A DNA stretch of 35,697 nt from Actinomadura montaniterrae (GTDB lineage: Bacteria > Actinomycetota > Actinomycetes > Streptosporangiales > Streptosporangiaceae): the NCBI RefSeq assembly GCF_008923365.1, contig NZ_WBMR01000089.1, positions 1 to 35,697 on the forward strand, read 5' to 3'. This document shows, piece after piece, positions 8,491 to 16,741 of this stretch. Position 1 is the stretch's first letter, and each line of letters begins with the position of its first letter. The notes beneath the pieces were generated by a model. It worked only from the letters and a program-made list of their open reading frames with translations, made no database searches and was not told where the DNA came from. Position numbers and translations under genes: made by a program.

Positions 8491-9531
8491 GTGAGACGAA
8501 CTCTCCTGCGCGCCGGGACGCTCGTGCTCTGCGCGGTGCTGGCGGGCTGCGCGGCGCTGTCCGGCTGCTCGATCCAGACGCTGCACGCGCCGAAGGGGCC
8601 GCTCACCCTCACCGCCGACTTCGCCGACGTGCAGAACCTCGTCACCGGGCACAGCGTCAAGGTCGCGGACGTCGCCGTCGGCTCCGTCACGAAGATCACG
8701 CTGGTGGACGCCGGGAGCGGCTACCGCTCCCGGGTCACCATGTCGATCAAGAAGGGCGTGCGCGTCCCCACCGGGACGACCGCGAAGGTCACCACGACCT
8801 CGCTGCTCGGCGAGAACTACGTCCAGCTCCAGCCGCCGCCGGGCCGGGCGCTGAACCAGGGGCCGTTCCTCGCCGACCACGCCCGCCTCGCCCAGACCAC
8901 CACCAGCCCCGGCTTCGAGGACATCGTCGGCAAGGCCGCCCCGCTCGTCGGCGCCCTCGCCGACGGCGACGCCCCCGGGCTGGTGCGCACCGCGAGCACC
9001 GCCTTCGCCGGCCGCGGCCCGCAGCTGAACGCGATGATCGCCAACGCGGACACGCTGCTGAAGACGTTCGGCGCCCGCCGCGAGCAGCTCGGACGGGCCG
9101 TCGACGACCTCGCCGGCCTCGGCAAGAAGCTCGCCGCGCACGAGGACTCGCTGAAGCGGCTGCCGGGACGGGTCGCCGACGCCACGAGACTCCTCGCCGA
9201 CGACCGGCAGAAGATCCTCACCGCGGTGCACTCCCTGTCGGACCTCGCCCGGACCGTGAACGACACCGTCCTCATCGGGCACACCGACCAGCTCCGCCGG
9301 CTCATCGAGCAGATGGGCCCCACGCTGCAGGTGCTCGCCTCCGACAGGACGAAGCTCGGGACGCTCATCAACCGCGTCCAGGAGTTCGTGAGCCGGATGC
9401 CCAGGCAGGTCTACAACGGGCAGCTGCTCACCTATCCGGTGTTGGACTTCAACGGCTCGGCCACCCGCGGCGCCGGACGGACGCCGTCGTCGCTCGCCGA
9501 GCTCGTCCGGATGCTGGGACCGCAGCGGTGA
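8491..9531 (+). CDS. MCE-family lipoprotein (MceE position)
   Basis: A 346-residue MCE protein starting at GTG 8491, with AGGAG at 8481-8485. The signal ends in a strong lipobox, Leu17-Ala-Gly-Cys20, so it is a predicted lipoprotein like mycobacterial MceE. The MCE domain is visible (GHSVKVADVAVGSVTKITL, GENYVQLQPP), followed by a helical region (GRAVDDLAGLGKKLAAHED). It ends overlapping the start of the last MCE gene by GTGA. Confidence 0.92.
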   Translation: MRRTLLRAGTLVLCAVLAGCAALSGCSIQTLHAPKGPLTLTADFADVQNLVTGHSVKVADVAVGSVTKITLVDAGSGYRSRVTMSIKKGVRVPTGTTAKVTTTSLLGENYVQLQPPPGRALNQGPFLADHARLAQTTTSPGFEDIVGKAAPLVGALADGDAPGLVRTASTAFAGRGPQLNAMIANADTLLKTFGARREQLGRAVDDLAGLGKKLAAHEDSLKRLPGRVADATRLLADDRQKILTAVHSLSDLARTVNDTVLIGHTDQLRRLIEQMGPTLQVLASDRTKLGTLINRVQEFVSRMPRQVYNGQLLTYPVLDFNGSATRGAGRTPSSLAELVRMLGPQR

Positions 9532-10823
9532 CCCGCCGGATCAGGGTCAACCTGGCCGTGTTCGCGCTGCTCGGGGTCGTCCTCACGGTGTGGGCGGTGC
9601 GCAACGTCCTCGGCTTCGACCCGTTCTCCCGCCCGTACCGGATCAGCGCGCAGTTCACCGACTCCCGCGGCCTGCAGCCCGGATTCGACGTCACCTACCT
9701 CGGCGTCGCCATCGGCAAGATCCAGTCGGTCCGGCTCGACGGCGGGAAGGTCGTCGTCCGCCTCGCCATCGACAAGGGCCGGCGGGTCCCGCAGGGCGTC
9801 ACCGCCACCGCCGCGCTCAAGTCCGCGATCGGCGAGCCGTACGTGGACCTGGAACCGGCGGGCGGCCGGGCCGGCGCGCCCCCGATGCGTCCCGGCGACG
9901 TCATCCCGCTGTCCAGGACGAGCGTCAGCGAGAGCTACGGCGACCTGTTCGCGTCCGTGACCAAGGCCGTCAACGGGCTCGACCCGGCGAACCTCAGGAT
10001 CGTCACCCGGGAGCTGGCGCGGGGACTGGACGGGCGCGGCGACACGCTCCGGCTCAGCGTCGACGGCGCCTCCCAGCTCGCCCGGACGTTCGCGAGCAAC
10101 ACCACCACGCTCGACAGCCTGATCACCAACCTCGGCGCGCTGACCGGCGTCCTCGCCGGGAAGCGCGCCGACCTGGCCGCCGGGATCACCGCCACCGCCG
10201 ACATCACCTCCTCGCTCGCCGAGGTGGACGACTCGCTCGTCCGGATCCGCGACACCACCCCCGACCTGCTGGCGCGCACCGCCAAGGTGCTGCGCGAGTC
10301 GCGGCCCGCCGCGCAGTGCATGCTCGGCGCGCTCAGCGACGCCCTGCCGGCGCTGCTGACGCCCGCCAACGTGTCCGACCTCTCCCGGGGCCTGCAGTGG
10401 TCGCCCCAGCTGGCGTCCGCGATGCGCGGCGTCATCACGTTCGTCAACGGCCAGCCCAACCTCAACATCAAGTTCATCCTCACGCTGACGCCGGAGAAGG
10501 GCGCCGTCGAATATCGCAACCTCACGCCGCTGCCGTCGATCCCGCGCATCCCGGCCTGCCCGGGCGTGGACCTGCCCGCCCAGCAGAGCCCTCCGCTGAA
10601 GAAGGCGGAGACGGCCGCCAAGGGCGGCTCCGCGACGGGGACCGCGACCACGGCGACCGCGGTGCCCGCCGGCAACGCCGCCGGCACCGCCCCCGAGCAC
10701 CACGGGCCGCCGGCCTGGCTGATCTACCTGCCGCCCCTGCTGGCGGGCCTGGTCCTGCTGCGCGTCGTCATGAGCATGCTCGGCGCGGCCTGGCGCCCGA
10801 TCTCGAGAAGGAGAAGCCGATGA
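9528..10823 (+). CDS. MCE-family protein with C-terminal membrane helix (MceF position)
   Basis: A 431-residue MCE protein, the longest of the six. The N-terminal anchor is at about residues 9-25 and the MCE domain follows (GFDVTYLGVAIGKIQSVRL, GEPYVDLEPAGG). Helical sequence leads to a low-complexity Ala/Thr/Gly linker at about 360-390, then a second hydrophobic helix at about 396-419 and a basic end (RPISRRRSR). A C-terminal helix is unusual for MCE proteins, which normally have one anchor; it implies both ends are cytoplasmic. GTG start in a GTGA overlap with mceE; stop overlaps the next gene by ATGA. Confidence 0.91.
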   Translation: MTRRIRVNLAVFALLGVVLTVWAVRNVLGFDPFSRPYRISAQFTDSRGLQPGFDVTYLGVAIGKIQSVRLDGGKVVVRLAIDKGRRVPQGVTATAALKSAIGEPYVDLEPAGGRAGAPPMRPGDVIPLSRTSVSESYGDLFASVTKAVNGLDPANLRIVTRELARGLDGRGDTLRLSVDGASQLARTFASNTTTLDSLITNLGALTGVLAGKRADLAAGITATADITSSLAEVDDSLVRIRDTTPDLLARTAKVLRESRPAAQCMLGALSDALPALLTPANVSDLSRGLQWSPQLASAMRGVITFVNGQPNLNIKFILTLTPEKGAVEYRNLTPLPSIPRIPACPGVDLPAQQSPPLKKAETAAKGGSATGTATTATAVPAGNAAGTAPEHHGPPAWLIYLPPLLAGLVLLRVVMSMLGAAWRPISRRRSR

Positions 10824-11740
10824 AGACCAAGGCCCCGGCCGCCCGGACGCCCGCCGAGGACGTCCAGGAGATCGACGAGGCGGACCTCCCGGAGACCGAC
10901 GAGGAGTACGAGCGGGTCTACGTCGTCGTCAGGAAGAAGAGCGCGGCGGCGGATCCCGGCGGCGAAGAACAGACCACCGGGGCGGCGGACGAGCCGACCG
11001 ACGACACCGAGGACGCTGGCGAGGCCCCGCGGGAGAAGCCGCGCCGGTTCACGCGCAAGGCCGCGGCCACGTCCGCGCCTCGGATCCCCGAAGTCGCTCC
11101 GGAGGTGTGGGCGGCGTCCCTCGCGAGCGGACCGTTCGGCAAGAGGAGCCGCCGCAAGACGATCGCTGTGCGCGTCCTGACGATCGTCCCCGCCGTCGCG
11201 CTGGTCGCGGTGACCGCGCTCCTGTGCGTCGTCTGGCAGCAGAAGGGGGACCTGTCCGCGGACGCCCGCCGGCAGCGCGACCTCGCCGCCAGCGCGCGCA
11301 GGGTCGCCGACGTCTTCTTCAACTGGGACTACCAGCACATGGCCCAGTCGTTCGCCGCGAAGTACCCGCTGCTCACCAAGGCCGCCGCCGACGCCATCCG
11401 GCCCACCGCCGACACCCTGACCAGCTACTTCACCACCAACAAGGTCAGCTCGCGGGCCACCGTCACCGGCGTCTACCCGGGCGCCGTCAAGCGCGGCGCC
11501 GCCAACGTCATGGTGGTCATCAACACCAAGGTGACGACGGGCAAGACGGTGCAGGCCAACAGCGGCGCCACGGTCGCGCTCAGCATGAAGCTCGTCTCGG
11601 GGAAATGGCTGGCTGGTAACATCACGCTGCTGAGCCAGGGCGTGGAGTCCGCCACCGACGAGAACGGCAAGCCCGTCTCGGGCGGGACCGGCTCCTCCGG
11701 GCTGCCGGGCGCCGTCCCCTCGGCCCGGCCGTCGCGATGA
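10820..11740 (+). CDS. Mce-associated membrane protein (Mam-like)
   Basis: A 306-residue single-pass protein. Residues 1-75 are very acidic and disordered-looking (EIDEADLPETDEEYE), about 77-113 are basic, one helix spans about 115-139, and the outer C-terminal domain (RRVADVFFNWDYQHMAQSF onward) resembles the VirB8/NTF2-like fold of Mce-associated proteins. Such proteins stabilise Mce complexes in mycobacteria (established for Mam/Omam proteins). The ATG lies in an ATGA overlap with mceF and has GAAGGAGA upstream. It is the last gene of the operon; many operons carry several mam genes, this one only one. Confidence 0.85.
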   Translation: MKTKAPAARTPAEDVQEIDEADLPETDEEYERVYVVVRKKSAAADPGGEEQTTGAADEPTDDTEDAGEAPREKPRRFTRKAAATSAPRIPEVAPEVWAASLASGPFGKRSRRKTIAVRVLTIVPAVALVAVTALLCVVWQQKGDLSADARRQRDLAASARRVADVFFNWDYQHMAQSFAAKYPLLTKAAADAIRPTADTLTSYFTTNKVSSRATVTGVYPGAVKRGAANVMVVINTKVTTGKTVQANSGATVALSMKLVSGKWLAGNITLLSQGVESATDENGKPVSGGTGSSGLPGAVPSARPSR

Positions 11741-11784
11741 CGCGGGGCGCGACGCCGTCCCGGCCGCACGCCGGCTTCCTTCAC

Positions 11785-11800
11785 CGCTCCGGCCGGAGCG
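11785..11800. promoter_or_regulatory. 16-bp perfect palindrome upstream of tetR
   Basis: CGCTCCGGCCGGAGCG is a perfect palindrome ending 20 nt before the TetR start. It is nested within a looser outer pair, TTCAC (11780-11784) and GTGAA (11807-11811). It could be the autoregulatory operator of the adjacent TetR gene, or a 6-bp-stem hairpin ending the mce operon. I favour an operator because the outer pair preserves the symmetry. Confidence 0.45.
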
Positions 11801-11819
11801 TCCGCTGTGAAAGGCACTG

Positions 11820-12419
11820 ATGCGCACGCACGGGTGGCGAGGCGACCCTCCTCGCGACGACGACGAGGCCCGGCGGCGCATCATCGGCGCGCTGATCCGG
11901 TGCGTGGACCGGTTCGGCGCGCACAAGACCGGGTTCACGCAGGTCGCCGAGGAGCTCGGCGTCACCCGCGCGACGGTGTACCGCTACTACCGCAACATCG
12001 ACGAGCTGATGAAGGCGGCGGGGTTCGCCGCGGCCGCCGAGTTCGAGGCGCGGATCGCGGCCGCCATCGGGCCGCTGACCGACCCCGCCGAGATCCTCGT
12101 CGAGGTGTTCGCGCTGGCCGTGGAGCAGCTGCCCCGCGACCCGCACGTCGGGATGATCTTCGCCACCGGCCGCGCCCCCATGTTCGGCCCCGAGATCCTC
12201 TCCGCCACCGCCCTGGACGAGATGAAGGTGTTCCTGTCCCGGCTCGACATCGACTGGGCCGCCCTCGGCTATGACGACGGGGAGCTCACCGGGCTCGCCG
12301 AGTTCTTCATGCGCCTGCTCTACTCCTACCTCTCGGTGCCGGAGGCGACGGGGGACGACCCGCGTCCCTTCCTCCGCCGCTGGCTGACGCCCGCCCTGCT
12401 CGCCAAGGCCGCCCCCTGA
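11820..12419 (+). CDS. TetR family transcriptional regulator
   Basis: A 199-residue one-component repressor. The helix-turn-helix is clear at about residues 37-64 (TQVAEELGVTRATVYRYYRNIDEL), and the rest is the all-helical ligand/dimer domain. It starts at ATG 11820 with a weak GAAAGG site. It lies 79 nt after the Mce-associated gene on the same strand, making it the best local candidate to control the mce operon or itself. The ligand is unknown; a lipid or CoA ester would fit the context. Confidence 0.9.
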   Translation: MRTHGWRGDPPRDDDEARRRIIGALIRCVDRFGAHKTGFTQVAEELGVTRATVYRYYRNIDELMKAAGFAAAAEFEARIAAAIGPLTDPAEILVEVFALAVEQLPRDPHVGMIFATGRAPMFGPEILSATALDEMKVFLSRLDIDWAALGYDDGELTGLAEFFMRLLYSYLSVPEATGDDPRPFLRRWLTPALLAKAAP

Positions 12420-12448
12420 CCTTCCCCTTCCCGGGACGCTTGCGCCTG

Positions 12449-12460
12449 CCCGTGCACGGG
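12449..12460. terminator. Palindrome between convergent genes
   Basis: CCCGTGCACGGG is a 12-bp palindrome in the 42-nt gap between the convergent TetR and FAD-oxidase genes. It may act as a short bidirectional terminator. The stem is short and there is no T-run. Confidence 0.3.
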
Positions 12461-12461
12461 G

Positions 12462-13757
12462 CTATCCGAGGACGGGATGGTTGGCGCGGAAGACGCCGTG
12501 CGGGTCGCGCGAGCGCTTCAACGCCCGCAACCGGGAGAGGACCGGCTCCGGGAAGGCGTCGGCCGCCGACTCGGCGGGGTTCAGCAGCGTGTAGGGCTTG
12601 CGCCCCGCGATGACGGCGCCGAACCGCTCGGCCAACCGGTCCTGCGTGGCGCGGGCCGCGGCGACCGCGTCCGCGGTCGGGCCGACGCCGAGCATCTGGA
12701 GGAGGTACGGCTCGCGCAGGGTCCCGCTCGCGCCGGCGCCGGTCTCGGCCAGCGCCCCGCCGAGGTGCCGGACCTGGATCGAGATCAGCGGGCCGATCGG
12801 CTCGGTCGCCAGGCCCTCGTCCAGGCCCGTGAGCAGTTCCGCACGGGCCACCGAGGAGGACGGTGCGGTCGGCTCGGCGGTGATCCCGCCGAGGCCGGCC
12901 ACCGCCACGGGCCCGCGGTCGTCGCTGACCACGTCGCCGATGCCGTCGATCGCGCGCACCAGCGCCGCGCCCTCGCGCGGGTCGCCGAGGTAGGTCAGGT
13001 CCAGCCCGGCCATGGGCGGCGCCCCGGGGAAGGCGAAGCGGTTGAACCAGACCGTCAGCTCGGGCGGCGCCGCCTCGGTGATGCCGCGGAAGGCCTCGAA
13101 CACCTCGCCGCTCCGCGCGCCGCGCCAGACCACCCGCCCGCCGTACAGCGAAGGCGCCGGATGCAGGTCGAACTCCAGCGACGTCACCAGCGCGAAGTCA
13201 CCGCCGCCACCTCTCAGCCCCCAGAACAGCTGAGGGTCGGACGCGCCGGTGACCCGGACCCGCTCGCCGTCGGCGTCGACGGCGTCGAAGGCGCGCACGC
13301 CGTCCGAGGCCCAGCCGTACCTGCGGCCGAACCAGGACAGGCCGCCGCCCAGCGTGTACCCGGTCACGTTGACCACCGGCGAGCTGCCAGCGGGCCCGGT
13401 CAGGCCCTGCGGCCCGGCCTCCGCCAGCACCCGCCCCCAGTTCACGCCCGCGCCGGCCCGCGCCACCCGTTCCCGCGCCGACACCCGCAGGCCGTCCAGG
13501 CGCCCGGTGCGCAGCAGGATCACCCCCTCCACGTCACCGGACGGGTCATGGCCGCCGGCCTGGGCGGTCACCGTGAGTCCCGAGCGCCGCGCGTAGCGGA
13601 CCAGCGCGGCGACGTCGCCGGCGTGCTCGGCTTCGACCACCGCCGCCACGGGCTGCTCGATCGTCAGGTTCCACGCTCTGCGCGCCTCGTCGAAGCCGTC
13701 GTCGCCGAGCCCCAGCACCCGCCCTTCGACCGCTCTCCGCAGATCACCGATCGTCAC
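12462..13757 (-). CDS. FAD-binding oxidase (berberine-bridge-enzyme-like)
   Basis: A 431-residue flavoprotein of the FAD-linked oxidase/BBE family. The N-terminal PCMH-type FAD domain carries AQAGGHDPSGD, whose His70 is the usual covalent flavin attachment residue, and GYTLGGGLSWFGRRYGWASD. The cysteine used for bicovalent attachment in some members is absent, so attachment is probably monocovalent. The C-terminal BBE motif is DPHGVFRANHPV. GTG 13757 is preferred because AGGGAG lies 7 nt upstream; a GTG at 13775 adds six residues. Such enzymes oxidise alcohols, sugars or secondary metabolites with O2. It is the only apparently intact gene between 12420 and 16740. Confidence 0.88.
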   Translation of the reverse strand: MTIGDLRRAVEGRVLGLGDDGFDEARRAWNLTIEQPVAAVVEAEHAGDVAALVRYARRSGLTVTAQAGGHDPSGDVEGVILLRTGRLDGLRVSARERVARAGAGVNWGRVLAEAGPQGLTGPAGSSPVVNVTGYTLGGGLSWFGRRYGWASDGVRAFDAVDADGERVRVTGASDPQLFWGLRGGGGDFALVTSLEFDLHPAPSLYGGRVVWRGARSGEVFEAFRGITEAAPPELTVWFNRFAFPGAPPMAGLDLTYLGDPREGAALVRAIDGIGDVVSDDRGPVAVAGLGGITAEPTAPSSSVARAELLTGLDEGLATEPIGPLISIQVRHLGGALAETGAGASGTLREPYLLQMLGVGPTADAVAAARATQDRLAERFGAVIAGRKPYTLLNPAESAADAFPEPVLSRLRALKRSRDPHGVFRANHPVLG

Positions 13758-13795
13758 GAAGGACTCCCTGCCCACGACGGCCCCGTCCAGACCAG

Positions 13796-14167
13796 GTGCT
13801 GGTGGACATCGACGACGGCTACGCCGACCCGGAGGCGGCCTGCCACGTCCTCGCGCACCCGGAGGCGGCCGGCGCCTCCGGCGTCGTCATCGAGGACCAG
13901 CGACGTGGTCCTCGTCGACGGTGTGCGCAGCGCGCAGGCCGTCCGGCGGATCCGCGAGGTGATCGGCGGCAAGCCGCTGCTGGTCAACCAGATCGCCGGC
14001 GGGAAGTCGCCGCGGCTCTCGCTGACCGACCTCACCGCTCTCGGCGTGGACGTCGCCGTCTACAGCACGCCCTGCCTGTTCGCCGCGCAGACGACTCCAC
14101 GGCGCTGCTGGAGCGCTACATCTGCCGCCACCACGCCACCGGCCGCCGCGAGCCCGGGCTCTTGTAG
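13796..14167 (+). pseudogene. Remnant of a PEP mutase/isocitrate lyase family gene
   Basis: Three homologous pieces lie in two frames. Piece A (13796-13900) reads LVDIDDGYADPEAACHV then AGASGVVIEDQ, the metal-binding core of the PEP-mutase/ICL superfamily. Piece B (13902-14093, another frame) reads DVVLVDGVRSAQAVRRI, then NQIAGGKSPRLSLTDL and YSTPCLFAAQ, the barrel's C-terminal strands. Piece C (about 14090-14167, back in the first frame) ends LLERYICRHHATGRREPGLL. The N-terminus and the segment between A and B, which normally carries the catalytic loop, are missing. It lies head-to-head beside the FAD oxidase start. It is clearly dead; family assignment is confident from these motifs. Confidence 0.82.
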
Positions 14168-14210
14168 GTCTGCTCGATGTCGCGAGTTCGCAGCCTGGAC
14201 AGGCCGCCGC

Positions 14211-16310
14211 TCAGCCGGGTGCCGACGCGTCGTCCCGCTCGCTCGCCACGGTTATCAGGGCCTCGGCCGGCTCGCAGCCGGGGGCGGAGGCGCGGACGGT
14301 GCCGCCGGCGTCGGTCAGGGCGAGGGCGACGTACGCCAGGTCGCCGCCGGCGGCGGTGATCACCGGACGGTCGGGCTTGGCGCGTAACCGGAGCGGGCCG
14401 GCGGCCGTGCGCAGGACGTGGCGCCCGGTCTCGGCGCCGTCCCGGTACGCGATGGCCACGAGTTCGCCGGGGTGGTACAGCGTGTCGAACTCGGCGCGGA
14501 ACCGGTGCTCCCCACCCGCGGGCTCCCGGCCCAGGGAACGGCCGTTGACCAGGAGTTCCACCTCGTCGGCGGAACTGTAGACCTCGACCCTCACCGGCCT
14601 GGCTTCGAACCCCGGCCAGGTCCAACCGGAGATCGCGTCGCTCCAGGCCCAGGGCGTCGCGTCCCAGGTCCGTCCTTGGTGCTCGGGGCGCTGGACGGCG
14701 ATGTAGGGGGCGGCGCGCAGGCCGAAGACGATCTCGCGGTAGTAGCAGGCGGGCCGCCGGTGGCCGGTGATGTCGATGTCGCCGCACCCGGCGAGCAGGT
14801 GCGGGTACGGGGCGAGGAGGCCGGGACCGGGTTCGGACGGGCGGTAGCGGGGACGGCCGATGCCGCACTCGCCGAGGTAGTCCCAGCCCGTCCAGGTGAA
14901 GTCGCCGATGACGCGCCCGTGCCGCTTCACCAGGCTCCAGGTGGTGTCGACGCGGGTCGGGAAGGTCTCGGTGCCGACGATGATCCGGTTCGGGAACAGG
15001 TCGCGGTCCAGGGCGTAGCGGCTGTCGGAGTAGTTCATGCCGGCGATGTCAGGCATGCTGTAGGACTCGGCGGTCCGCTCGGTCACCAGGTCGGAGGCGG
15101 CGACGAGGTTCATCATGTCCCCGGCGTCGGCCATGAGGGTGTTGATGCCCGCGCCGTCCGGTTCCCGCGTCGGACGGCTCGCCCGCGCCAGGTCCGGCAG
15201 GACGGCCAGCAGGTTGTTGATCCCGTTGGTGACGTAGCGGGTGCCGTCCAGGGAGCGGACCTTCTCGGCGAGCCTGCGGCCCAGCGCGGCTCCCGAGGGC
15301 GTGCCGGTCTCGGGGATCTCGTTGCCGATGGAGTAGCAGATAACGCTGGGGTGGTTGACGTCCTTGGCGACCATCGCCTCGATGTCGCGCTCCCACCACT
15401 CGGGGAAGCTGAGGCTGTAGTCGAAGTCGCTCTTGGACGAGGTCCAGACGTCGAACGCCTCGTCGATCACCAGCATGCCGAGCCGGTCGCAGGCGTCGAG
15501 CATCGCGCGGCTCATCGGGTGGTGGGCCATGCGCAGGGCGTTGAACCCGGCGTCCTTGAGGATCCGGACCCGCCGCTCCTCGGCGCGGGCGTGGGTCGCC
15601 GCGCCCAGCACCCCGTTGTCGTGGTGGACGCACGCGCCGCGCAGGTCGACGGTCGCGCCGTTGACGCGCAGCCCAGACCGGGGATCGAGCCGCAGCGAGC
15701 GGATGCCGAAGGCGGTGGCCTCGGCGTCCACCTCGCCGCCGTCCTGCCTGAGCGCGACCTCGCAGGAGTACAGCGCGGGCGACTCGGGGCTCCACAGCGC
15801 GGGTTCGGGGACGTAGAGGCGCCGCCGGACGGTCGCTGGCTCGCCGGGCAGCACGGTGACCTTCACGGTGTCGGAGGCGACGACGGCTCCGGCGGCGTCG
15901 CGGATCCCGGCCACCACGTCCAGGGTGCGGATCTCGACCGAGTCGTTCTCGACCGTGGCCGCCACCTCCACCACCGCGCGCTCGTGGTCGATGTCCGGGG
16001 TGGTCACCCGCAGGCCGTCGGGGGCGATCCGGACCGGGCCGCCCGTGAGCATCCAGGTGTCCCGGTAGATCCCCGCGCCGGTGTACCAGCGGGAGTCCCG
16101 GTGGGTGCGGGCCTCGACGCGGACCTCGTTGTCCTCGCCGAAGCGCAGGAAGCGCCCGGCGTCGACGCGGAAGCGGGAGTAGCCGTACGGGCGCTGGCCC
16201 GCGAAGTCGCCGTTGACCTACACGGTCGCGTCCCGATAGACGCCCTCGAACTCCAGCAGGATCCGCTTGCCCCGGTCCGCGGGCGGGACGGAGAAGACCT
16301 TGCGGTAGAC
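14211..16310 (-). pseudogene. Glycoside hydrolase family 2 gene, 5'-truncated with in-frame amber
   Basis: The gene reads minus-strand as a beta-galactosidase-type GH2 enzyme. The sugar-binding domain remnant starts at VYRKVFSVPPADRGKR (16310) and runs through VYRDATV to a TAG at 16218-16220, where the family has Tyr (VYVNG). The same frame continues with VNGDFAGQRPYGYSRFRVDAG. The barrel follows with acid/base SIGNEIPETG and nucleophile region IIVGTETFP, then a DUF4982-like region (EARPVRVEVYSSADEVELLVNGRSLG). A shorter open frame from ATG 16052 would make 613 residues without the N-terminal domain. About 130 N-terminal residues are missing and the C-terminus is also short. The 5' end abuts a TetR fragment. 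Confidence 0.85.
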
Positions 16311-16736
16311 GCCCTGCTCATCGCGGTCCTCGAACGCCGCGACGACCTCGACCTCGTCACCGTCGCCGGCACCCTGGAGCCCGCGCGCGACCCGGCCGCC
16401 GCGCGGGCGACCATGACGGCCTTCGTCCGGCGCAACCTCATCCAGCGCTCGATCCTGCAGCTGTACGCCGTCCTCGCCGCCGAGGCGCTCAACCCCGCGC
16501 ATCCCGCGCACGCCTACTTCCAGGCGCGGCTGGAAGAGGGGCGCGCCATGTTCGAGCGCTACCTGCTCTCGTGGCACCCCCGGCCCGGCCTGGCCGCCGT
16601 GGAGCTGCTGTCCTTCCTCGACGGCCTGCAGCTCCACTGGCTGCGCGACCCCGGCATCGGCTTCCTCGCCCAGTGGGAGCTGTTCGCCGACCGGTTCTTC
16701 GTTCTTGACGGACCGGTCAACTATCCGCGAGGGTGA
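16308..16736 (+). pseudogene. C-terminal fragment of a TetR regulator
   Basis: About 142 codons read as the ligand-binding half of a BetI-like TetR protein: it begins DALLIAVLERRDDLD, the helix right after the DNA-binding domain. It continues RRNLIQRSILQLYAVLAAEA, NPAHPAHAYFQARLEEGRA and LLSFLDGLQLHWLRDPGI. The helix-turn-helix and start are missing; immediately upstream the sequence is GH2 homology on the other strand. The pair was presumably a divergent regulator-enzyme unit. There is no start codon or ribosome site for this piece. Confidence 0.82.
16705..16720. promoter_or_regulatory. Inverted repeat upstream of the tetR-dsbA operon
   Basis: TTGAC (16705-16709) and GTCAA (16716-16720), 6 nt apart and with GACCGGTC inside, form a 16-bp operator-like dyad 22 nt before the preferred TetR start. 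It lies within the tail of the TetR fragment. It could be the autoregulatory site of the following TetR; TTGACG could also act as a -35. Confidence 0.45.
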
Positions 16737-16741
16737 GGGGC

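Noticed and set aside
13900..13925. An apparent PRRRC motif after EDQ resembling the PEP-mutase catalytic loop
   Set aside because: It is a coincidence of reading past the frame change; the same bases in the next frame encode the true downstream strand VVLVDGVRS.
12477..14387. A 636-codon plus-strand open frame
   Set aside because: It is mostly antisense to the FAD oxidase. Only its part at 13902-14093 is homologous sequence (PEP-mutase remnant).
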